A stretch of 7,614 nt of DNA from DATESZ01 sp035283845 (GTDB lineage Bacteria > Desulfobacterota > Syntrophia > Syntrophales > JACQWR01). The notes below the pieces were generated by a model. It worked only from the letters and a program-made list of their open reading frames with translations. It was not told the origin of the DNA and did no database searches. Within the stretch, counting starts at the first letter, position 1; each line of letters starts with the position of its first letter. This document shows positions 6,936-7,614 of this stretch, piece by piece. Location of the stretch: contig DATESZ010000062.1 in assembly GCA_035283845.1 (NCBI GenBank), positions 1 through 7,614 of the forward strand, in the 5' to 3' direction. A program made the position numbers and the translations under genes.

Positions 6936-6954
6936 ATATGCGTTGACTCTCAAT

Positions 6955-6977
6955 AAAAAAAGTTGGCCTTAGCCAAC
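6955..6977 (-). terminator. Terminator-like hairpin in the argS leader
   Basis: On the minus strand GTTGGC (6972-6977) pairs perfectly with GCCAAC (6962-6967) around the loop TAAG, followed at once by seven Ts (6955-6961). This is the form of a short Rho-independent terminator. It ends 19 nt before the argS ATG, and I see no minus-strand gene upstream that it could serve. It is therefore either an attenuator for argS or a leftover terminator. On the plus strand the hairpin is followed by a broken T-rich stretch and would be weaker. Confidence 0.55.
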
Positions 6978-7017
6978 CAGTTTGTTTTACTGACAAATAC
7001 CCTATTTTCCCCTAATT

Positions 7018-7023
7018 GTTATA
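7018..7023 (-). promoter_or_regulatory. Possible -10 element for argS
   Basis: On the minus strand TATAAC matches five of six positions of the sigma-70 -10 box. It lies about 80 bp upstream of the argS ATG and upstream of the leader hairpin. No good -35 is seen 16-18 bp further up, so support is weak. Confidence 0.25.
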
Positions 7024-7041
7024 TTTCATCTCTTTATTTAT

Positions 7042-7124
7042 TTGACACTTATCCTGAGGAGCCTTTGATGTCAAGGAGTTTTGAAATTATTGTCTTGACA
7101 ACCCTCTCCTTGTTATAGGAAAAT
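7042..7124 (+). promoter_or_regulatory. Candidate promoter region of the plus-strand gene, with TTGACA repeats
   Basis: Two perfect TTGACA hexamers point toward the plus-strand gene. One, at 7042-7047, is followed after 16 bp by TTTGAT (7064-7069). The other, at 7095-7100, is followed after 18 bp by GAAAAT (7119-7124). Each -10 matches four of six consensus positions. A third TTGACA lies on the minus strand at 7069-7074, facing argS. TGTCAAG (7069-7075) and CTTGACA (7094-7100) form an exact 7-bp inverted repeat, so an operator is an alternative reading. Confidence 0.35.
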
Positions 7125-7144
7125 ACAGCGAAAGGGGCCTATCA

Positions 7145-7614
7145 ATGAGAAAATTTATCCTGCTGTTCATTATTGTTTTTTCTTTTATACCCGCCGGCGC
7201 AATTGACGCCTCCTATCTCATTCGGCTAAAAAATGGCGGAGAATTGATAACTCCCCTTTACTGGTTGGAAGGCAACCAGATATTTTTTTTCTATGGGAGC
7301 GGCATTGCGGGAATAGAGAGTAAATTCGTTGATAGAGTTGAAAAGTCCAAGAAAAAACCGGCCGATTACATGGATACAATAAATAGAGGGAACAAGGAAT
7401 TGCCTCCTTTGTCCTCAGCAACAGAAAAATCCTCAGAACCGGACAAGCCGCCCGTGGCAAATATCCCGGAGGAAAAAGTAAACATCGCGGACTACAAGAA
7501 TAAGAAGGATCGGCTGACGGTGGAATTGGAGGACTTAATGAATAAGAGACGGGAGGCCGGACAGAGGAATGACAAGGATGCTAAAGAAAAGTTAACGGAA
7601 GAAATCACAAAGAC
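7145..7614 (+). CDS. Secreted protein of unknown function (3' end beyond window)
   Basis: The reading frame from ATG 7145-7147 stays open to the window end (156 codons, no stop). AAAGGGG (7131-7137) lies 7 nt upstream as ribosome site. The product starts with a signal peptide: MRK, then hydrophobic FILLFIIVFSFI, then a likely signal peptidase I site after AGA (residue 19). Next is a compact segment (about 24-66), LIRLKNGGELITPLYWLEGNQIFFFYG..AGIESKFVDRVE. I recall similar 'LKNG..YW.EG..I.FY..GG..GI' segments in hypothetical secreted proteins of deltaproteobacteria, from memory and without a search. A Pro/Ser/Glu-rich linker follows, then a Lys/Glu-rich stretch (from about 118) likely to form a helix or coiled coil. 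The function is unknown. It is divergent from argS. A run of eight Ts (7283-7290) lies in the coding sequence. Confidence 0.85.
   Translation, partial: MRKFILLFIIVFSFIPAGAIDASYLIRLKNGGELITPLYWLEGNQIFFFYGSGIAGIESKFVDRVEKSKKKPADYMDTINRGNKELPPLSSATEKSSEPDKPPVANIPEEKVNIADYKNKKDRLTVELEDLMNKRREAGQRNDKDAKEKLTEEITK
7261..7290 (+). other. Terminator-like hairpin plus T-tract inside the plus-strand gene
   Basis: CTGGTTG (7261-7267) and CAACCAG (7273-7279) are exact inverted repeats around the loop GAAGG, followed after ATA by eight Ts (7283-7290). The shape resembles an intrinsic terminator about 115 nt after the start codon. The same bases encode the conserved-looking WLEGNQIFF segment, so the structure may simply result from codon choice. 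Confidence 0.4.

Noticed and set aside
6936..7144. T-box riboswitch or Arg leader peptide for argS
   Set aside because: No T-box consensus sequence and no leader frame with arginine codons are visible; the only short frame I saw (ATG at 7027-7029) codes for MKYNN. Only the simple hairpin and T-tract remain.
1..7614. CRISPR array, tRNA/rRNA gene, insertion sequence, prophage or defence genes
   Set aside because: No regularly spaced direct repeats, cloverleaf-like segments, transposase, integrase or nuclease-defence genes were seen in reading both strands.

Overview
The window is a compact bacterial housekeeping locus. Nine complete protein genes lie on the minus strand, and one gene on the plus strand runs off the right edge. 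Read in the direction of transcription (right to left), the minus-strand order is argS, a SPOR-domain membrane protein gene, ffh, rpsP, khpA, rimM, trmD, rplS, rnhB. The ffh-rpsP-khpA-rimM-trmD-rplS-rnhB order, with a KH-protein gene between rpsP and rimM, is typical of Firmicutes and of the former Deltaproteobacteria. The argS/SPOR pair upstream and the conserved N-terminus of the SPOR protein point to a deltaproteobacterium (Desulfobacterota), possibly a Syntrophus/Smithella-like lineage. That assignment is inference from gene order and protein style, not from a marker search.

Layout: 1-44 holds the right part of a GC-rich palindromic repeat, cut by the window edge and ending next to the rnhB stop. 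45-2902 is the tight ribosome/tRNA-modification block rnhB, rplS, trmD, rimM, khpA, rpsP, with short gaps or overlaps. 3007-4341 is ffh, separated from rpsP by about 100 bp that may hold an internal promoter. 4342-4491 is a gap with a second, inverted, complete copy of the palindromic repeat. 4492-5241 encodes the SPOR protein and 5277-6935 argS. 6936-7144 is a divergent intergenic region with three TTGACA-type hexamers and a terminator-like hairpin in the argS leader. From 7145 to the end a plus-strand gene encodes a secreted protein with no stop codon in the window. No stretch longer than 300 bases lacks a gene.

How the genes fit together: S16 and L19 are ribosomal proteins. RimM matures the 30S subunit, TrmD makes m1G37 in tRNA, and ArgRS charges tRNA-Arg. 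Ffh targets nascent membrane proteins, KhpA is a small RNA-binding protein, and RNase HII removes ribonucleotides from DNA. The SPOR protein is probably a peptidoglycan-binding envelope protein and is the only member of the minus-strand run outside gene expression and genome maintenance.

I see no new defence system, CRISPR array, transposase or prophage. The parts worth a second look are non-coding: an inverted pair of palindromic, G-quadruplex-capable repeats flanking the ffh-to-rnhB block, and terminator-like hairpins early in both divergent transcription units (argS leader, and inside the plus-strand gene).
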